From: an uncultured Christensenella sp.
Lineage (GTDB): Bacteria > Bacillota > Clostridia > Christensenellales > UBA1242
NCBI GenBank assembly: GCA_905207515.1
Contig: CAJLLK010000002.1
Coordinates: 1-56,592, forward strand
Length of the DNA stretch: 56,592 nucleotides
Direction of reading: 5' to 3'
Position 1 is the first letter of the stretch. The number at the start of each line of letters is the position of its first letter. Position numbers and translations under genes: made by a program. This document shows positions 1 through 11,300 of this stretch, one piece after another. The notes beneath the pieces were generated by a model. That model saw only the letters and a list, made by a program, of their open reading frames with translations, made no database searches and was not told the origin of the DNA.

Positions 1-3000
1 ATTTTCTATTGTTTCTTTGCGATATGTTTTTTGAGTGCCGGAATTTTCACTTTAAATCAAACACAGCGCATTGCAAAAGCTGAAGATGTTTCAAGCGTGG
101 AGATCGAAAACGACGACCTGCCCGTTTATTTTTCTGTTGAGGACCTTATTGATGACGGAAGCTCTGAAACCGCCGATCAACCAAACGCAAGCAGTTTGAT
201 TTCTGGCGACACCTTCATGTTTTTTGAAGAAGGCACAAACAAAAATTATCTCAGATTATCTCTTTTGATGAACGAAGACGGAAACACAACCGAAGATATT
301 TACAAATGGGTTTATTATCCTGACGAAACAAACCAAAGAGTTTTTTATTTCTACAGCATCTCTGCCGTAAGCTTGCATATCAATGGAGTTTCTCAAAACA
401 TCACCATGGGTGACTATGTGAGATCAAGCGAACTTTCTTTTCCAAACATGGAATCTTCAGTTTATTTGGAAGGCTTTGAAATGATTTTCAACAAAGATGG
501 TCAAAACGGGTCTGAAAGCAATGCCATTTCAATCATGGACGGAAACGAAGTCGTTGAAGGTGTTTACACTGTTTCACTTACATACACTCTCTACGCCTGC
601 ACCGACGGTGGTCAAACTTTGGAAGAACGCGAAATCACCGACATTGCCACTCCAACAATTGAATATAGCTTTTATGTGACCAGCCGTGATGATTATTTTC
701 TTGACGGCAGACCAGTTGTGAGCTACGACAACTTTGACCACAACATTCCACTTGCAAATCAAACCACAGCTTATTATCTCTATAGCAACTATTCTTCAAA
801 AGGCACAACCGCCGATGATGCTTACAACATCCCTTATGTCGAATATGACTACACACGTTTTGAAGCCGAAGTAACCAAAGACATCTCAGGAATTTCCACA
901 ACAACAAATTTGCTTTTTGACAAAGACAGTTTGAGTGGACTCAGCTCAGCCCCTGTTCTTATGCAAGGCGAAGAAATTGTTGAGTTCTCTTTAGACATCG
1001 AAAATCACATTTGCCGAGTTTATTTCATTGACGTTGGAGACTATACCATTTCACTGAATGCAATTCAACTTGTCGATTTCAACCTTGGCGACAGCGTTCA
1101 CGAGTGGAGAAAATATGTCCTGACCGCCATGACAAATCAAACAAAAGATATCAATGTGTTTATGTTTGGTTATCAAGCAAAATATTCAGATGTGGACGGC
1201 GAACTCGATGAAAACAACAACAATCCACTGAGCGAACTTAAAGAATACAACACAACCACTGGCAAATTTGAGAACAGTGCAGACATCACCAGCGAATTTT
1301 TAAATTCAGATCCTAGTTTTTCTCAAAACAATGCAGATGAGACGTTTGTTGTCAGAAATGTGTTGAACTACATAAACAACAACGACATTCAACCGCAAAA
1401 AACAAACCAAACACCAATCAACTTTTCTGCAAACGCCACACTCAACACCAGCAACAGCACAATCTATTCCACAACACGAGTTTCTGACGCCTACACTCCA
1501 TACAACAACGGCAACCTGCACGGTGCTCAACTTTATTCCACATCCTTCAATGGCAGAGCTAGTGGCACTGAAGGGACTTATCTTTACATAATTTCTTACA
1601 CTTACGACAATTATTACGACACAGAAGCCGAACCAAACAGAAGCAAGCGTTTCTATCAAGTGTTCTATTTTGAACTTTCTTACACCCTGCCGACAGTCAG
1701 CATAAAAACTGCACCAGAAGAAGAAACAATTGCACCAATTGTTGTTTCTGACAATTCCTTCGTTAATCAAAAAGTTGTTATTGATGATTTAACAAGTGGC
1801 ACACCTTTCAACAAAGATATCACAGTGCAAATTTATGCTTGGGATTATAACAACGACACTTGGCTGACTGGTTATGGTGGAAACAACGGAATAAGTTTGG
1901 ACGCAATTGAAAGCAAAACTTTGAATGAAGACGCACGATATACCATAAGACTTTATTACACAAGTGAAATCACCGCTTCCAACATTTTGTATGACACAAC
2001 AGAGCTGGCATATTTCAGAGGAATAACTTTCACAATTGACCGAAGTTCAATTTCAAATGTAGAAGCAAGAAATGTTACTCAAATCGTTGGCACAAACAAC
2101 TATCAAATCGGCTCAGCAATCTCTTCATTCTCAACAAATCAAAATATGATTGTTCAGTGGACTGAAAAGAACAGTGGTGCTCCAATTTCTGTGCATTACA
2201 GATATTTCAGTTTGAATGAAGCAAATTATTACAGCAGCGAAGCGACAAATGTTTCTAGCTTGATTTCAAGCATGTTGATGTCTCTTCAAACATCTTATTT
2301 GCCTGTGAATTATGTTTTGAACATGAGCACTGACAACAACATTTGGAGACCTTACAATGTAAGTCCAAATTTGCAAAATGGCACCATTGAATCTGAATAC
2401 GTCTTCACTGACCCAGGGCTTTATCTGTTTGATTTGCACGACGAAGCAGGAAATCACACTTATCAAGTTTTCATGATAGACAACACTGCACCTGTCTTTG
2501 CCATCCACGATGATATCGACGGTTATCAATTGACAAGCACTTCAATGTATGTGGCAAATGAATCTACGCTCTATTGGTCTCAAAACAAAGCCATTTATGT
2601 GGCAAACTTTGACACACTGCAATTCAACTCTTCTTACAACTCTGAAAATATTGACCAATATAAAGACCTTTTGGCTTCTTATGACTTATATAAAGATTAC
2701 AGCGGAAATGTCGCAACAGGAATTTTCAAAATTTTGTATGACACACTGTGGAACAACGACTTTTTGGAAATGATTTCATGTGCAGTTATGCCTGGAAGTC
2801 AAGTTTCAAATCTTATTCCAAGCTATCAAGGTTATTATGTCACAGTTCCTATTAACCCAGTTTCATATTACAGCGACGACTCGACTGGTTATCAAATGCA
2901 AAACAATGTTTTCAGCAGAGAGTTGTCGGTCGAAGGCGAATACACCTACAATGTTTTAATTCGCGACCTTTCCAACACACGTTTTGTTGTAGGCAGTGAA

Positions 3001-6000
3001 AGTGACCCGACCGCAATGGTGCACTACACAACCTACAGCAGTGCAAGACAGACCATCATTGTCAGTCACGACTCTTCTCATTTTGTTGTTCAATACACCG
3101 CCAACGATGGAAGCGTGGTAGATTTGTCTTCAAACATTTTTGTTGAAGGCGAAACCGAAGGAGAGCCGACAAGAACAACATATCTCAGCCCTTCAAAAAT
3201 GGAAAAACTTTTTAATTTGAGCTACACTCCAACCGTTACCGATGGCGAAATTGAAATTCAAATTGACACCGTGACCGTCACATACTATCCTTTTGAAGCA
3301 AAAACTCAAACAGTAAACGGTTTGACTTATCATTATATCGGCATTTCAGAAAACGGCACAACTGACACAGCTTACAGCTTTGAAGAACATGGATCCAGCA
3401 CCGAAGCAAGAACCTATCCGCTGAGACCTGACGCAAATAACTATACGACAGAAGGAAAATATGTCATAACTCGAACCTATTTAGTCAATGACCAATATGA
3501 CTATAACGAAAATGACTATTTTGAACGAACATTTGTGCTTTATGTGGACAGAAACGAAGTTATTTCTCCTGCAGTTTCCAGAACAGATGAAAACGGCACA
3601 CATTTGGAAAGTTTGGTCGGTGGTGACATCTTCATAGCCGCCTATGACAACGGAATTTACTCAGATTTGGTTGTCACATTCCCAAACAGTGAAGGAGCAA
3701 ATTCAGACGGCTCACACTTGCACAACGACGGAACGCCAAGAGTTGTTTTGACAACCAACATGCTTCCTGTGAATGTCTATGTTCCACAATATAAATACAC
3801 ATCTTATGTTCAAAAGATAAATGATGCCGACGGCTATCACTTTGAAGTGGTAAACACCCCGGACAATTATTATTTTGAAAACACTCAAATCAGAGAATAT
3901 GCATTGTTTGCCGAGATTTACAAAGACGGACAGGCTTCTTCAAATCTGATCGCTCGAACGTCAACCAATTTTGCCAATCCAACACTTGACACAATCACAA
4001 GCGAAAACGGCTTTTTGGATTTTTACACTTCAAATGGCGAAAAACTCACATATCTTTCTGAAGCTGGCACCTATTATGTGACAATCTATCAAGGAAGATT
4101 TGGCGACCAGAAAGGTGCAGGAAACGAAAACGATTTTGAGCAATCTATGACCTTCAGTTTTGTGATTGAAAGCACTGACCCAGACTTTTATGCTCAAACG
4201 ACAACCGGAACTGATTTGAAAACTGAAATTCTCAATGAGGGCGCACAAAATGAGTTGGAAGTTTATCACACAAATCAATCTAACATCAACTTGATTTGGG
4301 AAGCTGGCAGCAAATTCATGACCGAGATTGACATAGATGAAATCAGTTTTGCCACAAGTTCTGGAGCCAATTATGTTTACAAAGATTTCCCTGAAGCATT
4401 CGCCGGCGAACCAGTTTTAAACGACGGACTTTATATTGGTCAACTTGACCTGACCGCACTTGGAGTTTATCGAAACAACGCCTATGTTGATGTGACAATG
4501 AGATATAAAAACGACGACGGAACTTTCTATAACCCAGTGACAAAGCGAATTTTTGTTGACCTTTCAGCACCTAGTGCAAACATTCAAACCTTGGTTGGAA
4601 ATGCGTTGTCTGGCAACATAAGCGTGATGACAGAAAACGCTTTGAGAACCTATTACACCGCTCAAGAAGGTCAAATCGCGACATCACTCGACAACACAAG
4701 CTACAACATCAGCAACAATTCAGGCATTTTTGCTTATTATTCTTACACTGTGACGCCAGACTTCTTGAACACTTTGAAAGCAACCACTGGTGTCGACCGA
4801 ATTTATGTCAGAGAATTTGTTGACGAACTTGGAAATTCAACAAAATATAATCCAAACTACACACAAGAAACCGAAGTGTCTGATTTCATTGCCACAAGAT
4901 TTACAGATTTAAATACCTTCAACGCTTTCAACTTAAACAGTTATTACGAAATTGTTGAAACAGACCTTGCTGGGAACATGACAATCTACACAATCTTCGT
5001 CTCTGACCTGACTGATGAAAGCACAAGTTTGATTACCCTTTCAAATGGAAATGAGGCTGAAGATGTAAATTATACCATCGGAGATTACAACCAAGTTTTG
5101 TCATACACAAATGCCATTCACAACATCTATGCAACAACTGGATATCAAATTGAAAACATCAATTTCTTTGGTGACGAATGGGCACAGATACGTCTTTTGA
5201 CAAGAGATGCAAACGGAACTGAAAGTTCAAGAACATTGATGCTCACCCCTTGGGACAAAGAAAATGCTTATGCTTTTGTAGGTTCAAATTACACAACAAT
5301 TGCCATCAGCGACTTGATTGACGGCTCGACAAGTTCACGATATAAAAACATTTTGACAATCTACAATCGCATTTCTCGCAGTTCTGCAGATTTTTATATC
5401 AACATAAGAAACACAAGTTTTGATGCAAACTTAACAAACCAACAAAATCAAGAATATATTCAATTTTCTCAACCAAGTGATGCGGCAATTCAAGACACAC
5501 GTTACAGTTCAACCTATTTGACATACTTAAGAATTACCGCTCCAACAGAAGGCTTGTTGATTTACGAACAAGAAAACAAATTGGGCTATGCCAGCCTTTG
5601 GACACCAGACACAAGCAACAATGTTGTTGTGACCGCAAATGCAACAGCTGGAACAATCATGTTTGCAATAAATCCAGAGTTGAATTTTGAAGCCAACACC
5701 AGAATTGTCTATGAATATAGAGATAACTATGGCAGAGAATACACCGAAATTCATCTTTACAACGAAACAATCATTCCTCAAGAAGTGGAAGGTGGCGAAG
5801 ATTTATATTCTTATTATGACAACAGCGGAACATTGTTCTACATCACAAGAGACGAATTTAGATATAACTTCAACCCTGAAAAATATGCTGTTCACATCTA
5901 CGAACTTGCAGATAGCGAAGAGGACGAGAGAGGCTTGGAAGTTGCAAATCAAAACAACACTACAAACATTCAAAATCCAAGCACAAGAGCATATTTCAGT

Positions 6001-8253
6001 TCTGACAGCAGCCGTGGTTACACAACTCTGACAATTCACAACCTGCAAACTCAACCTTATAACAACAAATTTGTCATCTATGTATACGATGTCACAAATC
6101 AAGAAGGCGAAGAAGTTAAGAAAATTTACTTCCAGCTTTACAACCAATTGCCAATGGCAAACTATGGCGACCAAAACAACACCACTGGGCAATTCAAAAT
6201 CACTGATGCAAATTCAAGAAACATCACTGAAGATATTGTTCCGCAAGACGGCTCTGAAGCCAGCTCAGGTTATTTCTCAGAAGTAAGAATTTTGTTCGCT
6301 CTAAATGAAACAAACTTCATTCCAATCAAATATTCAATCAGCACAGACCAAATTGAGTGGACAGAAATAACTTCTGGCACCCAGCTTCGATGTCAATCGG
6401 ACGAAATGGAAACATATTATCTCAAGATTTGGTATGACGAAATTTATCTTCGAAACGAATATGGAAACACACAATATGTCTTTGGAAATGTTCCAGAAAG
6501 TCAAATTTATCAATTCAATCTGTCGTCACTCACTGCAACTTATTGGCTCGAAAACACTCTCGACGGCAGCATAATTGAAAGAAATGACACAGTTTACACA
6601 AATCCTAATGGAAGAGAATTTACAAATCATTATCTGGTGAATGTAAGTTATGAAAACAAAGATGTCATTCAAATCAAAACCAATGAAGAGCTTGGCATTC
6701 GCGCCATTCTTCAAACTCCAACAGCCTATGATGATGACACAGAGACTTCGGTTAAATCTGAATGGTGGAAAATCACAAACAGATACGATGAAACCGGTGC
6801 ACCTGTCGATTTGGAAGGCATTCCTGCTTTTGAAACTGACATCATCATCACATACATTCCAAACACCGATGACTTTGTGAAAACTTTCTACACTTACAAT
6901 TTAAACGGTGTGATAGACACTTCGGAAAACTTGTTAAATTTGACGTCCAAGAGTTTGGTGATAAATGAAAATTATGCCAGCCTAAACACAATCGAACTTC
7001 AGTGGTCAAAATATTATGGCATTCCACAAAATGAAATTCACATCACACTTGTCAAAGATGGAATCACACTTGACCCAACTGAATATACAAGAAGAGTTCA
7101 AAATCAAGATGGTTCGATTGACACTTACAACTACATCTATCTCACTCATTCAGGCAAATACACCATAACGCTTGAAGACTCTTCAGGAAATGTTCAGACT
7201 TTCAACAAAGGAAACGCAGGGCAATCAAATTCGTTGACATTTATCTTCTTGAAAGATGTTCCATTCACAATGACTTACACAAATCCACTCACGGGTCAGG
7301 AAGAAACTTCAACACCAATCAAACAGGCAGTTTACAACGGCAATGTGACAATCAGAATTGACCGTTCGACAAGAAATGAATTCTATGCGTTAAATGGCTA
7401 TCCTGTTATCAGCGCAAAGCGAAACGGCGAAGATTATGAAGTGAGAAATGTTGAAGACGCAACCTATGTGTTCACGGAACCTGGCTATTATGAAGTTTCA
7501 TTCACAGCGACGAGCAACCTGCCAAACGTCGGCACAATCAGACAGGAAACCTATCAATTTTCGATTATAGACCCGAATGAACACAGATATTCTTACATCT
7601 ACAACAGATATTCAAACTATTATGTTGAGCAAGTTTTGAAAGACGGCGTTGACATCACAGAAAACCTTACAAGAACGCTTGACGTTTCAACAATCACAAT
7701 CAATCAACATGAATATATGACACAGTTGCCATTGTCATATCTCGACGAAAAGACCGGCGCTGGAACATATATGATAACAATCAACTCCAACGACAGATTT
7801 TATAGAAACTCTTCAATCAAAACAACTTTCACCTACCAAGTTATCATTCAATCAGGCAACGCTCCACTGAGAATATCTTTACCAGAAGGTCAAGAGACCA
7901 CAAGCACCATAAATGTGACATTCAATCAAGCAAATGTCTATGAAGAAATGGGAAAATGCACAATCAGAATTGTTTCTTACAACGACCTTGACCAAATGGT
8001 GATTTATCGAAACAATGTTTACAACATCGATGAAACAAGCACTGGGCAAATTTCTGCTGATATCACAGACCGCGGAACATATTACATTCAAATTGTCACA
8101 AACAACGGTGAAAACGTGTTGTTCAGCTATAAGGTTGTGAAAAACAACCCAATGAACGCTGCATCAATCATTGCAATTGTGATTTCCGTTTTAGTTGCGA
8201 TTGTTGTGATAATCATCATTGTGAAATTGAGAAAACGTATTGCTGTCAAGTAA
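1..8253 (+). CDS. Giant membrane-tethered surface protein, 5' end cut by window
   Basis: The frame is open from base 1. The first residues (IFYCFFAICFLSAGIFTLNQ) look like the hydrophobic core of a signal peptide, so the true start lies upstream and the TTG at 31 is unlikely to be a start. About 2,740 residues follow, rich in Asn, Thr, Ser and Tyr with very few Cys, as expected for a secreted beta-rich stalk. Phrases typical of bacterial Ig-like/HYR-type domains recur, such as DEAGNHTYQVFMIDNTAPVF near residue 815, VDLSAPS near 1515 and DLAGNMTIYTIFVSD near 1650. The C-terminus is one hydrophobic helix (AASIIAIVISVLVAIVVIII) and a basic tail (KLRKRIAVK) with no LPXTG motif. I infer an envelope-tethered fibre or adhesin; ligand unknown. 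It is convergent with the next giant gene and shares its terminator. Confidence 0.85.
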   Translation: MFYCFFAICFLSAGIFTLNQTQRIAKAEDVSSVEIENDDLPVYFSVEDLIDDGSSETADQPNASSLISGDTFMFFEEGTNKNYLRLSLLMNEDGNTTEDIYKWVYYPDETNQRVFYFYSISAVSLHINGVSQNITMGDYVRSSELSFPNMESSVYLEGFEMIFNKDGQNGSESNAISIMDGNEVVEGVYTVSLTYTLYACTDGGQTLEEREITDIATPTIEYSFYVTSRDDYFLDGRPVVSYDNFDHNIPLANQTTAYYLYSNYSSKGTTADDAYNIPYVEYDYTRFEAEVTKDISGISTTTNLLFDKDSLSGLSSAPVLMQGEEIVEFSLDIENHICRVYFIDVGDYTISLNAIQLVDFNLGDSVHEWRKYVLTAMTNQTKDINVFMFGYQAKYSDVDGELDENNNNPLSELKEYNTTTGKFENSADITSEFLNSDPSFSQNNADETFVVRNVLNYINNNDIQPQKTNQTPINFSANATLNTSNSTIYSTTRVSDAYTPYNNGNLHGAQLYSTSFNGRASGTEGTYLYIISYTYDNYYDTEAEPNRSKRFYQVFYFELSYTLPTVSIKTAPEEETIAPIVVSDNSFVNQKVVIDDLTSGTPFNKDITVQIYAWDYNNDTWLTGYGGNNGISLDAIESKTLNEDARYTIRLYYTSEITASNILYDTTELAYFRGITFTIDRSSISNVEARNVTQIVGTNNYQIGSAISSFSTNQNMIVQWTEKNSGAPISVHYRYFSLNEANYYSSEATNVSSLISSMLMSLQTSYLPVNYVLNMSTDNNIWRPYNVSPNLQNGTIESEYVFTDPGLYLFDLHDEAGNHTYQVFMIDNTAPVFAIHDDIDGYQLTSTSMYVANESTLYWSQNKAIYVANFDTLQFNSSYNSENIDQYKDLLASYDLYKDYSGNVATGIFKILYDTLWNNDFLEMISCAVMPGSQVSNLIPSYQGYYVTVPINPVSYYSDDSTGYQMQNNVFSRELSVEGEYTYNVLIRDLSNTRFVVGSESDPTAMVHYTTYSSARQTIIVSHDSSHFVVQYTANDGSVVDLSSNIFVEGETEGEPTRTTYLSPSKMEKLFNLSYTPTVTDGEIEIQIDTVTVTYYPFEAKTQTVNGLTYHYIGISENGTTDTAYSFEEHGSSTEARTYPLRPDANNYTTEGKYVITRTYLVNDQYDYNENDYFERTFVLYVDRNEVISPAVSRTDENGTHLESLVGGDIFIAAYDNGIYSDLVVTFPNSEGANSDGSHLHNDGTPRVVLTTNMLPVNVYVPQYKYTSYVQKINDADGYHFEVVNTPDNYYFENTQIREYALFAEIYKDGQASSNLIARTSTNFANPTLDTITSENGFLDFYTSNGEKLTYLSEAGTYYVTIYQGRFGDQKGAGNENDFEQSMTFSFVIESTDPDFYAQTTTGTDLKTEILNEGAQNELEVYHTNQSNINLIWEAGSKFMTEIDIDEISFATSSGANYVYKDFPEAFAGEPVLNDGLYIGQLDLTALGVYRNNAYVDVTMRYKNDDGTFYNPVTKRIFVDLSAPSANIQTLVGNALSGNISVMTENALRTYYTAQEGQIATSLDNTSYNISNNSGIFAYYSYTVTPDFLNTLKATTGVDRIYVREFVDELGNSTKYNPNYTQETEVSDFIATRFTDLNTFNAFNLNSYYEIVETDLAGNMTIYTIFVSDLTDESTSLITLSNGNEAEDVNYTIGDYNQVLSYTNAIHNIYATTGYQIENINFFGDEWAQIRLLTRDANGTESSRTLMLTPWDKENAYAFVGSNYTTIAISDLIDGSTSSRYKNILTIYNRISRSSADFYINIRNTSFDANLTNQQNQEYIQFSQPSDAAIQDTRYSSTYLTYLRITAPTEGLLIYEQENKLGYASLWTPDTSNNVVVTANATAGTIMFAINPELNFEANTRIVYEYRDNYGREYTEIHLYNETIIPQEVEGGEDLYSYYDNSGTLFYITRDEFRYNFNPEKYAVHIYELADSEEDERGLEVANQNNTTNIQNPSTRAYFSSDSSRGYTTLTIHNLQTQPYNNKFVIYVYDVTNQEGEEVKKIYFQLYNQLPMANYGDQNNTTGQFKITDANSRNITEDIVPQDGSEASSGYFSEVRILFALNETNFIPIKYSISTDQIEWTEITSGTQLRCQSDEMETYYLKIWYDEIYLRNEYGNTQYVFGNVPESQIYQFNLSSLTATYWLENTLDGSIIERNDTVYTNPNGREFTNHYLVNVSYENKDVIQIKTNEELGIRAILQTPTAYDDDTETSVKSEWWKITNRYDETGAPVDLEGIPAFETDIIITYIPNTDDFVKTFYTYNLNGVIDTSENLLNLTSKSLVINENYASLNTIELQWSKYYGIPQNEIHITLVKDGITLDPTEYTRRVQNQDGSIDTYNYIYLTHSGKYTITLEDSSGNVQTFNKGNAGQSNSLTFIFLKDVPFTMTYTNPLTGQEETSTPIKQAVYNGNVTIRIDRSTRNEFYALNGYPVISAKRNGEDYEVRNVEDATYVFTEPGYYEVSFTATSNLPNVGTIRQETYQFSIIDPNEHRYSYIYNRYSNYYVEQVLKDGVDITENLTRTLDVSTITINQHEYMTQLPLSYLDEKTGAGTYMITINSNDRFYRNSSIKTTFTYQVIIQSGNAPLRISLPEGQETTSTINVTFNQANVYEEMGKCTIRIVSYNDLDQMVIYRNNVYNIDETSTGQISADITDRGTYYIQIVTNNGENVLFSYKVVKNNPMNAASIIAIVISVLVAIVVIIIIVKLRKRIAVK

Positions 8254-8272
8254 CAAGCTGAAAATTAGCAAT

Positions 8273-8305
8273 AAAAAAAGACCTAAAATTTTAGGTCTTT
8301 TTTTT
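8273..8305. terminator. Bidirectional terminator between two convergent giant genes
   Basis: The perfect palindrome GACCTAAAATTTTAGGTC is flanked by a run of A on the left and a run of T on the right. It can end transcription from both sides. Confidence 0.85.
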
Positions 8306-8309
8306 ATTT

Positions 8310-11300
8310 TTATTTCTTAAGTTCTTTGTCAAGCTTAACCTTTGAAACAATGAAGTAGATGATAACTCCGACAAGGACAAGAACAGAAATTACAATCAAA
8401 ATTGTTCCGATGATCTGATAAGTTCTTGTAGGGTCTGTCGATCTTGCAGTAACTTCAAAATCAAATGGATCGGCATCACTTACATTTCCAACAGCATCCT
8501 TGATTTCGATTGTCAATCTATAAGAACCAACTTCATCCAAAGTCACTGAATAGATCACACCGTCGGTTTCCATTTCGATTTCTTCGCCTGTTGAAGTGTT
8601 TGTCAAGGTAACAACATATTGTTCTCCAGCAGGAATTCCGCTGCCAACATCTGAAGCTGTGATCTTGCTTGTGTCTATTCTAAGTTGAGAACCTACAGTA
8701 TAAGAATCTTCCATAAAGTCATCTGGGAATGTCAATGTTGGTTTGATGTTGTCGCCCACAGCAATTGTATAAGTGCTTGTTGAAGAATTTCCGTTGTTGT
8801 CATAAACAGTGTATGTCACAGTGTAAGTTCCGTCCAAGATATTTCCATTGCTGGTTCTGAGTGTATAATCCCTATCTTCATTCAATCCGTTAAATGTTTG
8901 AGAACTTGAATCACCATTTGCCAAATTCCAAGACAAAACAACTCTAGAATCTGCAATATTCAAACCGCTTGCATCACTTCCTTGAATTGCATAGATTGTG
9001 ATTGTGCTGTTTGAGCCGTCTTCGTTTTCAGTTGAAATGTTTTCTGGATATTCATAAGCTGCAATTGTTGGTCCAACGTTGTCGTTTACAATAATTGTAT
9101 AAACATCGCTTGTCAAAACATATTCTCTAAGTTCGTCAAACCAAGTTGCAAGGTCTTCGATGCTCATGCCATTAAACAATGTTGTGTTATTAAGATCATC
9201 TACAGGTATATTTGAAGAGTCTAATAACTCAGCACTTCCATCTGTCTGCCTCAAGGTATAACTTTTCGCTGAGTCAGAACCAACAATTGAAAAGCCGCCA
9301 TCATTGTTGATTGTGACATTCATGTTTGTCGAGTTGTTAGAATTTGTGAACACAAAGAAGCCGCCGTCTTCATACTCACCAGTTACTGGATTGTAATCAC
9401 CCATTTCTTGATAAGTGAACATGTCTTTGTTATAAACTGTCATGTTTACTGTGTAATAAAGATCATATTCGCCAGTTTTTGTTGGTTTAAATGAACCTTG
9501 TTGCCCAAAAGATGTGCTATAATTTGTTGCTCTGCCATTTTCGTTTACGCCCATAACAACATAACCTACATCTTCATAATCATCTGGGTTTGCAACGTAT
9601 TTGTCATATGTCACACTGTTTGCAATTTGATAGCTAACTGATGGTGTTGGCAATTCAATTCCCACTTTTGGATCATAATTGCTGTCGCCGTCAAGCTCAA
9701 TTGTCTGACTTGTCAATGAAGTGCTGATAACTGGTGGTTGAATGATTGTTTTTCCAGTCACAGTATAGTTTGCAAATGCCACAACTGTTTTGTTTTTGCT
9801 GTCTTTTGCAACTATGCTTGCTTCATAATTTCCTGCCCATGCAGCCGTAAACTTTCCGCCGTAAACTGTGTAAGTTTTTGCAAAACTATCTCTATCTGCA
9901 CGGCTTTCATAAGAATAAACTTTAGTTTTTGTTGTTCCATTTACCAAGTAAACATTTACTTCAAAATCCATAAATTCAACTGCATCGTCTTTTACAGTCA
10001 AAGTTGGAAGTTCAATTTCATCGCCTTGTTCATATTCCATTTTAAATGAACCTTCGTCAGCATTTGAAATTGTGTTGAACACTGGTGGATTATTGTCATT
10101 TGTGTTTAAGATGTTGACAGTTTCACCATAAACATTGATATTTCCTTTATCATCATAGACATATGTGATGATTTGAAGTTTTACAGCAACTCTTTCGCTG
10201 TCAGCAACTTCGCTAAGGTCAATTGTGTAAGTTGATGCATCAACGTCAGTCAAATCAATGTAACCAGCGCCGTTTTGTGTGTAAAAATCTTCGTAAGTTG
10301 TTCTCAAATTCAACTGGTCATTTGCTGTTGCATTGCCAAGGTCTGTCCAAACTTCTTGCAAATTTTCAGTGGTTTTTGGATATCCGTCTTCGTCGTCAAC
10401 TTCAATATAATTGTTTGAGCTGTCAAGATAACGATACATCACTTTGACCAACATATTTGAATCATATGTGTCAGAAGCTGTTGGAGCGTCAAATGTGATG
10501 GTAGCTGTTGGCAAATAAGAATCTGCCAAAGTTGTAGGAAATCTCAATTCAGGCTTGTCATTATCTTGGAAAGAACCAATATACATTGGTCTTGAAACAT
10601 CAGATTCATTTCCTGCAGCGTCTCTTGCAATGTAGTGAATGTAATATTGTCCGCTGCCCATTCCGTCTGTGCCGGTTGAACCAAATGTTGAATCAACATC
10701 AAAATAAGCCAAACCTAAACCTGAAATTTGTTCTTCAGTTGCATTTTTAAGCCAATTGAGCATCTCATCAGCACTTGAAATTGTCACACCTTCGCCAAAG
10801 TTTAAAGTACTTCCAAACATTTCATAGATGCTTGCATAGTTTTTGTTGTCAACAGCAATCAAATAACCATGTCCATGCAACCATTCAAGCATTGCAGCAT
10901 CACTGCCAATGCTTCCAGCTTGTTTTCTGATGAGATAGTTATTTGCGAGCAAGTTTTCATAAGCTGCAGAAGAAGTTGTGCTTGCATAATTGAACACCAA
11001 ATTCCATTCGTCATAGTCATTGATTGTGAGTCTGACAGTTGTGTCGTCGGTCATAATTCTTCTGACAAGTTCAGCATCTTCAGCTGTTGAAACATTGTCA
11101 TCAATGCCAATAGCGTAAACGACTACTGAATTTGGAACAGAACGAGATGCAAGTTTGTAGGTTTCATTTTTGATTTCTTCGCCTTCGTCAAGTTCTACTG
11201 AAGCGTCATAGATGATTGGTGTTGGAGCTTGTTGGTCTTCAACATTTGTAAATTCATAGAAACCAATGCTTGAAGTTGCCGTGTTTTTATAGAAGTCTCT

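Noticed and set aside
31..33. TTG at 31 as the start of the first giant gene
   Set aside because: The frame is open further upstream and encodes a signal-peptide core; the real start lies outside the window.
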